Below, piece after piece: positions 6,129-13,900 of a stretch of DNA of 17,817 bases; within the stretch, counting starts at the first letter, position 1, and each line of letters opens with the position of its first letter. The translations under genes and the position numbers were made by a program. The notes beneath the pieces are model-generated. The model did not search any database. It was not told where the DNA came from and saw nothing but the letters and a program-made list of their open reading frames with translations. Source of the DNA: Methanoculleus sp. UBA374 (GTDB lineage: Archaea > Halobacteriota > Methanomicrobia > Methanomicrobiales > Methanoculleaceae); assembly GCA_002508705.1 (NCBI GenBank), contig DAYL01000021.1, positions 8,901 to 26,717 of the forward strand, in the 5' to 3' direction.

Positions 6129-8459
6129 ATGCGTATCCTCCACGTTGACGACGAACCGGTCATCCTTGAACTGACTCAATTCTATCTCGAACGTACCGGA
6201 GATATGAAGATCACCTCCTGCAGGTCTGCAGAGGAGGCACTCGGGCTGCTCGAGATCGAGAAATTCGATGCCATCATCTCCGATTACGAGATGCCCGGTA
6301 TGAACGGGATAGACCTGCTCTCCAGACTGAGAAGCGCCAACATTACGATCCCCTTCGTCATCTTTACCGGCCGGGGGAGAGAGGAAGTGGTGATCGAGGC
6401 GCTCAATAAAGGAGCCGACTTTTACATCCAGAAAGGCGGCGAGGTCCGGTCGCAGTTCGCAGAACTGAGAAACGCGATCCGGCGCGCCGTGGAGAAACAC
6501 CGGTTCGAACAGGACATTCGTGAATCCGAACGCCGGATCTCCGATATCTTCTGTCATCTCCCCGATGCGACCTTTGCCGTTGATTGTTCGGGCAGGGTCA
6601 TCGCCTGGAACAGGGCGATGGAGAGTATGACCGGCATAGCGGCAGACGACATCTCCGGGACCGGCGATCACGCCTATGCACTTCCCTTTTACGGAGCCCC
6701 CAGGCCACTGCTCGTCGACTACCTTCTTCATCCGGGAAAGAAGGTTCCTCCGTCCTACCTGCTCAATCAACGGGACCGAGATCTGATCATCGCAGAGACA
6801 GCGGAGGCATCGTTGAATGGGGAGAGAGTCGTTCTCTGGGTCAAGGCGACCTCTCTGTACGACAAAAACGGGACCGTTGCCGGCGCCATCGAGTCGATCA
6901 GAGATATCACGACGCAGAAGCAGACAGAGAAAGCCCTCCGGTCAGCCGGGGAATACCGACGTACCCTGATCGAGGCGCATATCGATCCGCTGGTGACCAT
7001 CGGTTCCGATCGGCGGATCAGCGACGTCAACGCGGCGACCGAGGCGTTGACCGGCCGGACGCGGGATGCCTTGATCGGTACCGAGTTCTGCACTCTCTTC
7101 ACCGAACCCGGGTGTGCGGAGTCTGCATACCGAGAGGTCGTTGCTGATGGCACGATCCGGGAACAGGCACTTACCGTCAGGCGGAGCGATGGAGGCATAC
7201 AGCCGGTTCTTCTCTACGGCACGGTCTACCGGGGCGAAGATGGGGAGGCCAGGGGTGTCTTTGCCGAACTCCACGAGCCCATGCCCGGTCCGGAGAGCGG
7301 CGGGATCTGCCGCCGCATGAGCCCGTCGGTCGCTGAACTGGTACCGAGAATTATTTCTGCGTCGACGGCAGCCGCCTCAGCCGAAGAATTCCTGGAATCC
7401 GCACTCGATGTTGTGCGGGATCTTTTAGAGATCGAAGAGAGTTGTCTCGCGCTCTACGACGGAGACGGCGCGTTCAATATCGTCGAAAGAAAAGATCCAG
7501 GCCCTTTTGGCGAGATTCTCTCATCGTTCCGGGATTTTGCGGGATCGCACACCATGCCGGTCACGGAAGGCCGGAGAGACGGGGCGGGGAACCCCGTTCT
7601 TCTCGTTCCCGTCGCCGACCCGGAGAGGGTTCTGGGCATCCTCTGTCTCTCCGTGCGGAAACCCGACTCCCCGACATACGGGGAGCGTGCCGCTCTTGAA
7701 GTCTCTGCAGAATTGATCGGTGCGCTTCTATCCCGGATGCTTCGGGTCGAGGCGGCAGAAGAGGCGAGGCGTTCCGCTGCCCTCCACCTCGACATCATCG
7801 CTCATGACCTCACCAATGCGATCTTTGCCGCGCGCGGGTACGCCGACATCCTCGACGGGATGCTGGAGGGAGAGGCCGGGAAGATAGCGGGGAAAACGAC
7901 TTTGGCAATCAGGAAGAGTTACGACGTGATCAGGAACCTCGATACGTTAAAAAAGATCCGCAAGACCCGGAGAGACACCGCCCCGCTCCGGGCAGTCTCC
8001 CTTGATACCGTGCTTCAACACGAGATCTCGAACTTCCCCGGGATCAGGATAGACTATGCCGGATGCGAGAGCGTCATACTTGCCGACGAACTCATCGGGG
8101 AGGTGTTCTGGAACCTTCTTGACAACAGCGTAAAGCATGGAGGGAGGGAGGTCTCCATCCGGATCGGGGTGAGGGAGGAGAAGGACCGGGTGGAGGTCCG
8201 TGTCGAGGATACCGGACCGGGGATTCCCGAGGAGATGAGGAGAATGCTCTCTTCAGAAGTTCATGGACACGGACTGTGTATCGTCAGGGATCTGGTTGCT
8301 TCATACGGCGGGGAGATCCAGATCGAGGAGCGGATACCGGGGAGATCGGGGAAGGGTGTTGCCGTCAGGATTGTCTTTGGTCGAGCAAAAGCCGGGATTT
8401 CCTCCCCTCCAGCAGGATCGTCCGAAGAGGAGACGGGGGTTCCGGATATCCGCGCGTGA
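6129..8459 (+). CDS. Hybrid sensor histidine kinase: REC-PAS-PAS-GAF-HisKA/HATPase
   Basis: A cytosolic 776-residue sensor kinase with no membrane segment. Residues 1-120 form a complete receiver domain (D7, D8, phosphoacceptor D52 in SDYEMPG, T80, K102). PAS 1 (~135-260) contains the FYGAPRPLLVDYLL motif common in methanogen sensors; PAS 2 (~270-385) follows; then a GAF-like region (~395-535). The dimerisation helix carries H559 in IIAHDLTNAIFAARGYADIL, the N-box is WNLLDNSVKHG (661-671), and the G boxes are EDTGPGIP and HGHGLCIVRDL. Having the receiver in front of the kinase suggests that it relays a signal from another kinase. TTG at 6126 is an alternative start; GGAGG is 9 nt before TTG and 12 nt before ATG. 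No partner regulator is adjacent. The C-terminal ~25 residues (SSPPAGSSEEETG) look disordered. The signal sensed is unknown. Confidence 0.9.
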   Translation: MRILHVDDEPVILELTQFYLERTGDMKITSCRSAEEALGLLEIEKFDAIISDYEMPGMNGIDLLSRLRSANITIPFVIFTGRGREEVVIEALNKGADFYIQKGGEVRSQFAELRNAIRRAVEKHRFEQDIRESERRISDIFCHLPDATFAVDCSGRVIAWNRAMESMTGIAADDISGTGDHAYALPFYGAPRPLLVDYLLHPGKKVPPSYLLNQRDRDLIIAETAEASLNGERVVLWVKATSLYDKNGTVAGAIESIRDITTQKQTEKALRSAGEYRRTLIEAHIDPLVTIGSDRRISDVNAATEALTGRTRDALIGTEFCTLFTEPGCAESAYREVVADGTIREQALTVRRSDGGIQPVLLYGTVYRGEDGEARGVFAELHEPMPGPESGGICRRMSPSVAELVPRIISASTAAASAEEFLESALDVVRDLLEIEESCLALYDGDGAFNIVERKDPGPFGEILSSFRDFAGSHTMPVTEGRRDGAGNPVLLVPVADPERVLGILCLSVRKPDSPTYGERAALEVSAELIGALLSRMLRVEAAEEARRSAALHLDIIAHDLTNAIFAARGYADILDGMLEGEAGKIAGKTTLAIRKSYDVIRNLDTLKKIRKTRRDTAPLRAVSLDTVLQHEISNFPGIRIDYAGCESVILADELIGEVFWNLLDNSVKHGGREVSIRIGVREEKDRVEVRVEDTGPGIPEEMRRMLSSEVHGHGLCIVRDLVASYGGEIQIEERIPGRSGKGVAVRIVFGRAKAGISSPPAGSSEEETGVPDIRA

Positions 8460-8551
8460 TGGACGAAAGACGACTCTGTTGCCCCTCAGCGATAGAGAAG
8501 ATGATAGCTACGCCGGGCGGGCTTCTCCTCTGCACCGGTCCTTCTCTTTGA

Positions 8552-9160
8552 TCAGCAGACCAGGTCGATGAAGTTCTCAAGGATGCGGAGACCGACCGCC
8601 CCGCTCTTTTCAGGGTGGAACTGGACCCCGTAGGTGAGCCCGTTCCCGACGGCGGAAGCGAAGGGGTGGATGTAGGTGGTGCTCGCGAGGGTATGCTCCG
8701 GTGCGGCCGCCGCATAGTAGGAGTGGACGAAGTAGACATACTCCTCCTCGCGGAGCCCGTCGAAGAGCGGGGTCTCGTGATCGATGTGGATGGTGTTCCA
8801 CCCCATGTGGGGGACCTTCTCCCCGGCGGCCGGGAGAAACCGCTTTACGTCCCCCGGCACGAGGCCGAGCCCCGGATGGGTGCCGTGCTCTTCGCTCCGG
8901 TCCATGAGCATCTGCATCCCGAGGCAGATGCCGAGAAGCGGGGTATCGTTCGCGGCGGAAAGGACGGTCTCCTTCAAGCCGCCGAGCATCTCCATCCCTT
9001 CCCGGAACGCCCCTACGCCGGGGAGGACGATGCCGTCGGCCGCCGCGATCACCCCGGGGTCCGCGGTGATTGCCGGCGCCGCTCCGGCCCTCTCAAGGCC
9101 CCGGAGGACGCTCCGGAGGTTGCCGAGTCCGTAATCAATTATAACTATCCGCTTCTTCAT
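8552..9160 (-). CDS. hisH: Imidazole glycerol phosphate synthase, glutamine amidotransferase subunit
   Basis: A 202-residue class I glutamine amidotransferase that supplies ammonia to HisF for imidazole glycerol phosphate and AICAR formation in histidine synthesis. The N-terminus IVIIDYGLGNLRSV and LPGVGAF (46-52) are diagnostic for HisH. The nucleophile is C79 in GICLGMQ; H182 and E184 in QFHPEKS complete the triad. PHMGWN and YFVHSYY match the family. Length is normal. The start at 9160 has GGGGAG 6 nt upstream, whereas the ATG at 9166 abuts that site, and a much longer open frame upstream is only an extension over the neighbouring gene. HisH overlaps the end of the PUA/PAPS-reductase-family gene by 26 bp on the same strand, so the two are translationally coupled. 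No other his gene is in view, as is common in archaea. Confidence 0.95.
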   Translation of the reverse strand: MKKRIVIIDYGLGNLRSVLRGLERAGAAPAITADPGVIAAADGIVLPGVGAFREGMEMLGGLKETVLSAANDTPLLGICLGMQMLMDRSEEHGTHPGLGLVPGDVKRFLPAAGEKVPHMGWNTIHIDHETPLFDGLREEEYVYFVHSYYAAAAPEHTLASTTYIHPFASAVGNGLTYGVQFHPEKSGAVGLRILENFIDLVC

Positions 9161-10544
9161 CTGCATCTCCCCGTCTGCGCCACAACCCCTGCTCGATCCA
9201 GCTCCGGGGCAGCCCTTGTTTCTCCTGCCAGCCCCCGAGTTTTTCAAGCCACATCTTCCAGAGGTCGGGACAGGAGTCTTTGATGATCTCGATGGTCGCA
9301 AGGTCGCTTGAGGGGCACATGAAACACCCGATGCGGTCGAGCCCCCGCTCGTAGAGACGGTTGTAGGGGGCCTTCTCGCGGAAGATGTAGAGCCAGACGT
9401 GCATCGCCGTCCACTGCTGGATGGGTGCAGCGGAGAGCTGCTGGGGCACATGGGCGTTCTGCCAGACCCGCCTGCTCTGCATACGCTTCACCGACTCGTA
9501 CTTCCGCTGACCGATGAACGAGAGGCACTCGCCCCAGTGCTCGCTCACCAGGCGGCCGACGGGGTGGAGTTTGCAGACTTTGCAACACCAGCGGTTGTCG
9601 ACGGCAGGCGGACCGTTCACGTCGAACTCCTTCCAGAACGTCTCTTCATCGCAGACCCGAAGAACCTCGAGGTTGTAGCGTTTCGCCACCGCATCCACGT
9701 TCTCGCAGGTCTCGGGGAACTCAAGCCCCGTGTCGGCAAAGAGGAGCGGCACCGGGCCGAGTGCTTTTAAGACGATAAGGAGGGTTGCAAGGCTGTCTTT
9801 TCCGCCGGAGTAGGAGATCGTGGGCTGTCTCCGGTTCCGTTCGGCGACCTCCCGTACGAACCGGATGCTCGCGGCCTCGGCCGCCGCGAGTACCTTCTCG
9901 TTGGCCCTGACGGCGTCCTCCCATGTCGCCCTGCCCGGGACAGAGACCGACGGCGTGTTCTTTCGTGTCCGGACGACAAGACCCCGCTCCATCGTCGCGG
10001 CGGCGGCGGCGTCGACTTTCGCCCTGCCGACGCCGATGCAATCGCCGGTTTTCGTCAGGATGAAGACTTCGTCACCTTCGGCAACGGCAGGGTCGATCGA
10101 GATGAGCCCCGGTGCAAGGACGCTTGCTCCCTCATCGCGGATGGACGGAATCGCGCCGTCGTCGACGACGACGTAGCGCTTTGTCGGCCGGAGGTAAGCC
10201 GCGGCGGCCGGACGCGGGAGCGGTTCCCAGAGCCGCTCTTCTGGGAGGTAGCGAACTATGCCCACAACGGCGCCTCCGAGGACGATCTCGTCCATGCGGT
10301 CCTCGGCGGGGACTTTGTTCAGGAGTGCGATGTGGCCTTCCGGTATCAGCGGCGCCCCGAAGTGCTCGCAGAATATACGGTTGATCCGATCGACGTCGTC
10401 GGGGAACGCGGGGCGCGCGTCTCCCGGCGGCGTGACGGCTACCGGCCGGGCCGGGGCGCCGCAGGCGCAGGTCGGGGAGAGCACCGGAGCGTGGCAGGAA
10501 TCGCACCAGTGGAGCAGAATTTTACCGAGATAAAGGCGGGGCAT
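9135..10544 (-). CDS. Zinc ribbon-PUA-PAPS reductase-family (PP-loop) protein
   Basis: A 469-residue protein with three parts: an N-terminal zinc ribbon (C14-x2-C17, C26-x-C28), a PUA-like RNA-binding domain (~110-195, including KRYVVVDDGAIPSIRDEG and the GDEVFI strand), and a PP-loop ATP pyrophosphatase domain with SGGKDS at 246-251. In the last part, C320/C321 (WCCKVCK) and C407-x2-C410 (GCFMCP), 86 residues apart, match the CC...CxxC pattern that binds a [4Fe-4S] cluster in APS reductases. The catalytic C-terminal ECGLH-type motif of true APS/PAPS reductases is absent. PUA plus PP-loop plus Fe-S points to RNA sulfuration or another adenylating/sulfur-transfer reaction rather than sulfate reduction (inference). 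A TTTTATCC element ends about 24 nt before the ATG, suggesting a leaderless mRNA. It overlaps hisH downstream. Confidence 0.85.
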   Translation of the reverse strand: MPRLYLGKILLHWCDSCHAPVLSPTCACGAPARPVAVTPPGDARPAFPDDVDRINRIFCEHFGAPLIPEGHIALLNKVPAEDRMDEIVLGGAVVGIVRYLPEERLWEPLPRPAAAAYLRPTKRYVVVDDGAIPSIRDEGASVLAPGLISIDPAVAEGDEVFILTKTGDCIGVGRAKVDAAAAATMERGLVVRTRKNTPSVSVPGRATWEDAVRANEKVLAAAEAASIRFVREVAERNRRQPTISYSGGKDSLATLLIVLKALGPVPLLFADTGLEFPETCENVDAVAKRYNLEVLRVCDEETFWKEFDVNGPPAVDNRWCCKVCKLHPVGRLVSEHWGECLSFIGQRKYESVKRMQSRRVWQNAHVPQQLSAAPIQQWTAMHVWLYIFREKAPYNRLYERGLDRIGCFMCPSSDLATIEIIKDSCPDLWKMWLEKLGGWQEKQGLPRSWIEQGLWRRRGDADEEADSYN

Positions 10545-10567
10545 TCTTATATCCGTTGGAAAGGAAC

Positions 10568-10575
10568 GGATAAAA
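10568..10575 (-). promoter_or_regulatory. TATA-like box of the PUA/PAPS-reductase-family gene
   Basis: On the minus strand TTTTATCC is centred 28 nt before the ATG at 10544, and no Shine-Dalgarno precedes that ATG. The pattern fits a leaderless transcript covering this gene and hisH. Confidence 0.45.
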
Positions 10576-10816
10576 GTCTTGGCGTATTCCGGATCTTTCC
10601 TGCACTATCTGCCGTGAAATGAGCGTTTCGTCCGGAGAGGACGAGAGCGTGCCTGAGGTACAGAGGCGGGGGGAGGTGCCCCATGTCGGCATCTGACTCT
10701 TCCGATCTCTCCTGACAGCGGCTCTCGGATGCGACCCCCGACCCCCCGGCGGACCGGCGGCGGCTAAATGCGCGTAGTTTCACTATATTTCGAGGGAAAA
10801 ATAACGGTTCGAGCAT
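10576..10816. other. Intergenic stretch without a supported gene
   Basis: This is the outer part of the gap between the minus-strand PUA/PAPS-family gene and the tiny gene at 10882. It contains a small hairpin (CGTCC-GGAGA-GGACG type, near 10630), a C-rich run near 10733-10750, and a CTATATTTCG TATA-like sequence near 10782. No frame has convincing coding character or a ribosome binding site. Confidence 0.4.
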
Positions 10817-10827
10817 AAAATATATAT
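10817..10827 (+). promoter_or_regulatory. Strong TATA box for the 21-aa gene
   Basis: AAAATATATAT is a near-ideal archaeal TATA box. Transcription would begin near 10850 and give a short leader that starts directly at the hairpin covering the ribosome binding site. Confidence 0.6.
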
Positions 10828-10854
10828 CTGGAACGGGATATAACAGATAATATC

Positions 10855-10871
10855 CCTCCTCGGGAAGGAGG
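10855..10871 (+). promoter_or_regulatory. Leader hairpin masking the Shine-Dalgarno sequence
   Basis: CCTCCT (10855-10860), loop CGGGA (10861-10865) and AGGAGG (10866-10871) form a perfect 6-bp stem. The right arm is the full Shine-Dalgarno of the gene at 10882, so the folded leader would hide it. This could be a simple translational switch responding to temperature, a protein or an RNA; the trigger is unknown. Confidence 0.5.
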
Positions 10872-10881
10872 TGTGTCATTC

Positions 10882-10947
10882 ATGGCAAAGGATAAGAAGC
10901 AGGACAAGAAGGCAGAGAAGGTTCAGGACAAGGCTAAGAAGAACTAA
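10882..10947 (+). CDS. Tiny Lys-rich peptide, 21 aa
   Basis: A complete 21-codon frame, ATG to TAA, encodes a peptide with nine Lys and several Asp/Glu/Gln residues and no hydrophobic stretch (begins MAKDKKQDKKAEK, ends AKKN). A strong TATA box, an 8-nt Shine-Dalgarno (AGGAGGTG) 8 nt before the ATG, and a T5 run 24 nt after the stop make it a complete compact transcription unit. The alternating KK and acidic/Gln residues would give an amphipathic charged helix, perhaps nucleic-acid binding like a histone-tail or LEA-type peptide (inference). I do not recognise a family. The alternative is that the transcript acts mainly as a small RNA and the peptide is secondary. Confidence 0.6.
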   Translation: MAKDKKQDKKAEKVQDKAKKN

Positions 10948-10964
10948 GTCCCTTGCCTTCAATC

Positions 10965-10980
10965 ATTCCCTTTTTCCTCT
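10965..10980 (+). terminator. Poly-T terminator of the 21-aa gene
   Basis: A pyrimidine-rich CCCTTTTTCC with five consecutive T (10971-10975) lies shortly after the TAA. This is the usual archaeal poly-U termination pattern, and no stem is needed. Confidence 0.45.
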
Positions 10981-11355
10981 CGGTCGATACACTCTTCTCC
11001 CGTTCTGCTGGCTTTCCTGGAGGTTATCATCTCCGTGGCAGCCAGACCGGCGTTCCTCTTTCCGCCTGCGATTGCATCCCGACGGTAAAAGCCAGTGGCT
11101 TATCCGGTCCCGGGGTATCGATTCGGTAACGATCAATTTTATCCAATAAAAATTATACAAGTAGTAATTTCATCTGTTCAGATGAGCGGCATTTCAATGT
11201 CCCGTACCAACGCCTGCAAAACCGCCGGTGATGCGCCGGTTAGCAGGCAAGCTCGCCAGAGGCGTCCCTGCAATCAGCCCGAACGTCGGATCGCCGTTCT
11301 TTCCCTGTGGTCCGTAGAGATGAGACCGAATGAGCGCAAAGGAGCAAACGACTGA
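10981..11355 (+). other. Long leader/intergenic region before the PAS sensor
   Basis: No supported gene. A TATA-like TAAAAATTATA at 11147-11157 would start a transcript near 11183, leaving a leader of about 170 nt. The leader contains repeated CCGCCGGT/GCGCCGGT near 11222-11240. An 86-codon open frame ends in TGA right before the ATG at 11356, but it lacks a good ribosome site and coding character. A structured leader is possible, but I recognise no known riboswitch. Confidence 0.35.
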
Positions 11356-13488
11356 ATGTGCACACCTGAAAACATCGGGAACCTGGAGCGATACATGGAT
11401 AACCTGCACGACAAATCGCCGACGGACCTTCTCGATCTGTTGCAGGATGGCGCTCCTGCCCTCGATCCCCGGGTGCGGGAGAGACTGAAAAACGGCATCG
11501 AGGCTTTGTTTACTGAAAATAGGGAGCTTGCCACCCGTGCTGTTCGTGCCGAGGCAGAGCGTGATGCCCTCCTCACCGCCCGCGGCAGGCGGGGGCTCGT
11601 CTACGATGCCGACGACGAACCGGTTCGGCCGGAGGAACTCCGGGAGGAGGTTTTGGAGTCCCGACGATTTGTTATTCGTGACCGCGGGTATGGGGATATA
11701 CACATCGCCGTATTTGCCTCTTCCATCGCCCGACAGGACGCCGCCGGAGAGGGACGGACCCGTCACCGCCTGGAGGGGGTGAACACGCTGTTTGTGAGCC
11801 CCGGCGATATCGTCGGCAGAGAGCAGCCGAACCGCACGGTCCTGCACGGCACCCGTCCCGGCCGCGAGACGCCCGGGATGGCGCCGGCAGGAGCGACGGG
11901 GCGGAAGTGCTATGAACTTATCGGGCGGATCGGACCCTGCACGGTCTGCGCGGCGAACCGTGCGCTCGCGAGCGGCAGGCGCGAGGTTGTCGGGATGTTT
12001 GCGCCCGAAATCGGGCGTTACCTGGAGTGTCGATCAAGCCCGGTCCTCGGTCCGGAGGGTGAGGTGACGTTCATTGTCGAGCAACTTTACGATATCACCG
12101 ACCGGAAGCGCACCGGAAAGGAGGTCCCGGAGGACGATGCCGCTGCCCGCGCCCCGGAGGAGATGATCGTCCTCCTCGACCTTGACGGTCGGGTTATCGG
12201 CGCCAACGAGGCGACGACCCGGCGACTTGCGCTCTTCCGGGAGGGCTTCGTCGGTAAGAATCTTTCCGGACTTTTTCCGCCGGATGTGGCGGGGATGCAC
12301 CTCGCACGCCTGCACGGGGTCGCCGGGTCGGGGAGGCCAGAACGGTTTGAGGATGCATGGGAGGGGCGAGTGTATGACGCCGTATTCTACCCGATCCGGG
12401 ACGTAAGCGGCGCCGTTACCCGGGTTGTGGTCATTGCAAGGGATACCACCGGGAAACGGCAGGCGACTGATGCATTGAGGAAACTGGCGCATGACCTGAA
12501 TGAACGGGTGAAAGAACTTTCCGTCCTTCACGAAGTATCCCGCATCATCGAGCAGTCGGGGGATTCGCTCGATGAGATCTTCTCCAGGGTTGCCCGGGTG
12601 CTCCCTTCCGGATGGCAGTACCCGGAGGATACCGTTGCCGGGATCATGGTGTACGGACGCAGGTTTGAGACGGAACGTTTTCGCGAGACGCCCTGGCGGC
12701 AGGCGTCTCCGGTTGTCGTCCACGGGGAGACGGTCGGCAGGGTGGAGGTCTGCCTCCTCCATGAACAGCCGGAGAAAGACGAAGGCCCGTTCCTCCGTGA
12801 GGAGCGGTCGCTGCTCGACACCGTCGCCCGCCGCCTCGGGAGAGCAATCGAACGCATACAGGCAACGGAGAGCCTCCAGCGGAGCGAATCGCAGTTCCGG
12901 GAGATCACGCAGCAAAGTTTCGATATGATCTACACCTGCTATAGTAACGGGGGGATCGCCTACATCTCCCCGGCGGTGATACGGATCCTCGGCTATACGC
13001 CGGATGAACTCATCGGCGCCAGGTGCCGCGATTACATCGTCCCCTCATCGCTCCCTCTGTGGGACGAGGGGCGCGAGAGGATAGCCGCGGGAAAACCGGT
13101 CGAAGGGCTCGAGGTAGAGTTCCGCCGCAAGGACGGGTCGGCGGTATTTCTCGAACTGAGCGAATCCCCGATTGTCCGCGAACGGTCGGTGATCGGAGTT
13201 CATGGGGTCGGCAGGGATATCTCCGAGCGGAAACAGAACGAGCAACTCCGGCAGCGAGCGTTCGAGCAGATCGAGCGGAACATCGAGCAGTTCGCCGTCC
13301 TCGGCGACCACATCCGCCAGCCCCTCCAGGTGATCCTCGGCATGACCGAACTGCTCGATGAAGGGGCGGCTACCGATCGGATCAGCGAGCAGGTCGAGCG
13401 AATCAACGGGTATGTCCGGCAGCTCGATCAGGGCTGGATCGAGTCGAGGCAGGTCCGGGAATTCCTCCGGAAGCATGAACTGGCGTGA
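11356..13488 (+). CDS. Multi-PAS/GAF sensor protein lacking a kinase ATPase domain
   Basis: A soluble 710-residue sensor. Residues 1-75 are charged and helical (coiled-coil-like ENRELATRAVRAEAERD). A PAS-like region (~85-245) contains a Cys-rich KCYELIGRIGPCTVC segment and ends in YDITDRKR. PAS 2 covers ~265-375, a GAF-like region ~385-505 (ELSVLHEVSRII start), and PAS 3 ~525-632. The last 77 residues (from 634) resemble a histidine-kinase dimerisation helix pair, with H652 in AVLGDHIRQPLQVILG, and then stop at REFLRKHELA. There is no N-box or G-box, so it cannot phosphorylate by itself. Orphan domains of this sort occur in Methanomicrobiales sensors and may accept phosphate from or dimerise with another kinase. 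The ATG at 11395 has a better-spaced GGAG (6 nt) than the ATG at 11356 (11 nt). The signal is unknown. Confidence 0.85.
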   Translation: MCTPENIGNLERYMDNLHDKSPTDLLDLLQDGAPALDPRVRERLKNGIEALFTENRELATRAVRAEAERDALLTARGRRGLVYDADDEPVRPEELREEVLESRRFVIRDRGYGDIHIAVFASSIARQDAAGEGRTRHRLEGVNTLFVSPGDIVGREQPNRTVLHGTRPGRETPGMAPAGATGRKCYELIGRIGPCTVCAANRALASGRREVVGMFAPEIGRYLECRSSPVLGPEGEVTFIVEQLYDITDRKRTGKEVPEDDAAARAPEEMIVLLDLDGRVIGANEATTRRLALFREGFVGKNLSGLFPPDVAGMHLARLHGVAGSGRPERFEDAWEGRVYDAVFYPIRDVSGAVTRVVVIARDTTGKRQATDALRKLAHDLNERVKELSVLHEVSRIIEQSGDSLDEIFSRVARVLPSGWQYPEDTVAGIMVYGRRFETERFRETPWRQASPVVVHGETVGRVEVCLLHEQPEKDEGPFLREERSLLDTVARRLGRAIERIQATESLQRSESQFREITQQSFDMIYTCYSNGGIAYISPAVIRILGYTPDELIGARCRDYIVPSSLPLWDEGRERIAAGKPVEGLEVEFRRKDGSAVFLELSESPIVRERSVIGVHGVGRDISERKQNEQLRQRAFEQIERNIEQFAVLGDHIRQPLQVILGMTELLDEGAATDRISEQVERINGYVRQLDQGWIESRQVREFLRKHELA

Positions 13489-13490
13489 AG

Positions 13491-13513
13491 GGAGAAACGG
13501 CCCTCATTTCTCC
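13491..13513 (+). terminator. Hairpin after the PAS sensor gene
   Basis: GGAGAAA (13491-13497) and TTTCTCC (13507-13513) form a perfect 7-bp stem with a 9-nt loop, two bases after the TGA. No U-run follows, so it may be an mRNA end stabiliser rather than a terminator. Confidence 0.4.
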
Positions 13514-13900
13514 GTCGGCAATAACCGGGTGCCACACCTGACAAAGCACATGGACATCCGGACCGTCGCACCTCCCGATCCCCCCCCACCCGTGGCGTGG
13601 CGATATGCTGTCTTCCGCAGGAAGATAGCAGGAGCACCGTAAGGTGAGACTCCCGATGGAAAGCCGTTTCACCCTCCTTACCCAGGATATAGTTCAGAGG
13701 GTAGAAACCTCAGAGGTGAGTGTGCCGATCAGGATGTATGGAAGGTTTATAGATCTTTTTGGGATGACCTCCTTTTTTTCAACAGTCAGCAGGTATTGTG
13801 CACCTGTGAACATAGGACCATACGCAAAACCAACTCGAAATTGACCAAGTTGGCATTGGAACCATTTCGTTAGCTTAAAGGAGATCCGGAAACCTGATCA
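13514..13900. other. Intergenic region before the nuclease-like gene
   Basis: No supported gene. It holds repeat copy 1 (13563-13604), a T7 run at about 13771-13779 after CCTCC, and an inverted pair CCAACT (13830-13835)/AGTTGG (13848-13853). Two TATA-like elements could serve the gene at 13901: TTTATAGA at 13746-13753 (long leader) and GCTTAAAG at 13873-13880 (near-leaderless). A 62-codon frame from an ATG near 13656 has a passable ribosome site, but its sequence looks non-coding and the T7 run interrupts it. Confidence 0.35.
13563..13604. repeat. Dispersed ~40-nt repeat, copy 1
   Basis: The segment CCGTCGCACCTCCCGAT, a run of C, then ACCCGTGGCGTGGCGAT recurs at 17778-17817. The two copies are identical except for the C-run (8 here, 6 there). 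Both lie in the same orientation and bracket about 4.2 kb of accessory DNA. Confidence 0.75.

Noticed and set aside
8552..9451. Long 299-codon version of the hisH frame starting at 9451
   Set aside because: The first ~97 codons lie over the neighbouring gene in another frame and are Ser/Arg-rich; the HisH fold and a well-spaced Shine-Dalgarno fix the start at 9160.
10547..10879. A 110-codon minus-strand frame between the PUA/PAPS-family gene and the tiny gene
   Set aside because: It runs antisense through the TATA box and leader of the 21-aa gene, has no ribosome site, and its sequence has no protein-like pattern.
11095..11355. An 86-codon plus-strand frame ending in TGA directly before the PAS sensor ATG
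   Set aside because: Its start region overlaps the TATA-like element, it lacks a Shine-Dalgarno, and its Arg/Gln/Pro-rich sequence looks non-coding. The abutting stop/start was the only point in its favour.
13644..13844. A 62-66-codon plus-strand frame upstream of the nuclease-like gene
   Set aside because: A passable GGTGA lies before the ATG, but the frame spans a TATA-like box and a T7 run, and the sequence has no recognisable pattern.
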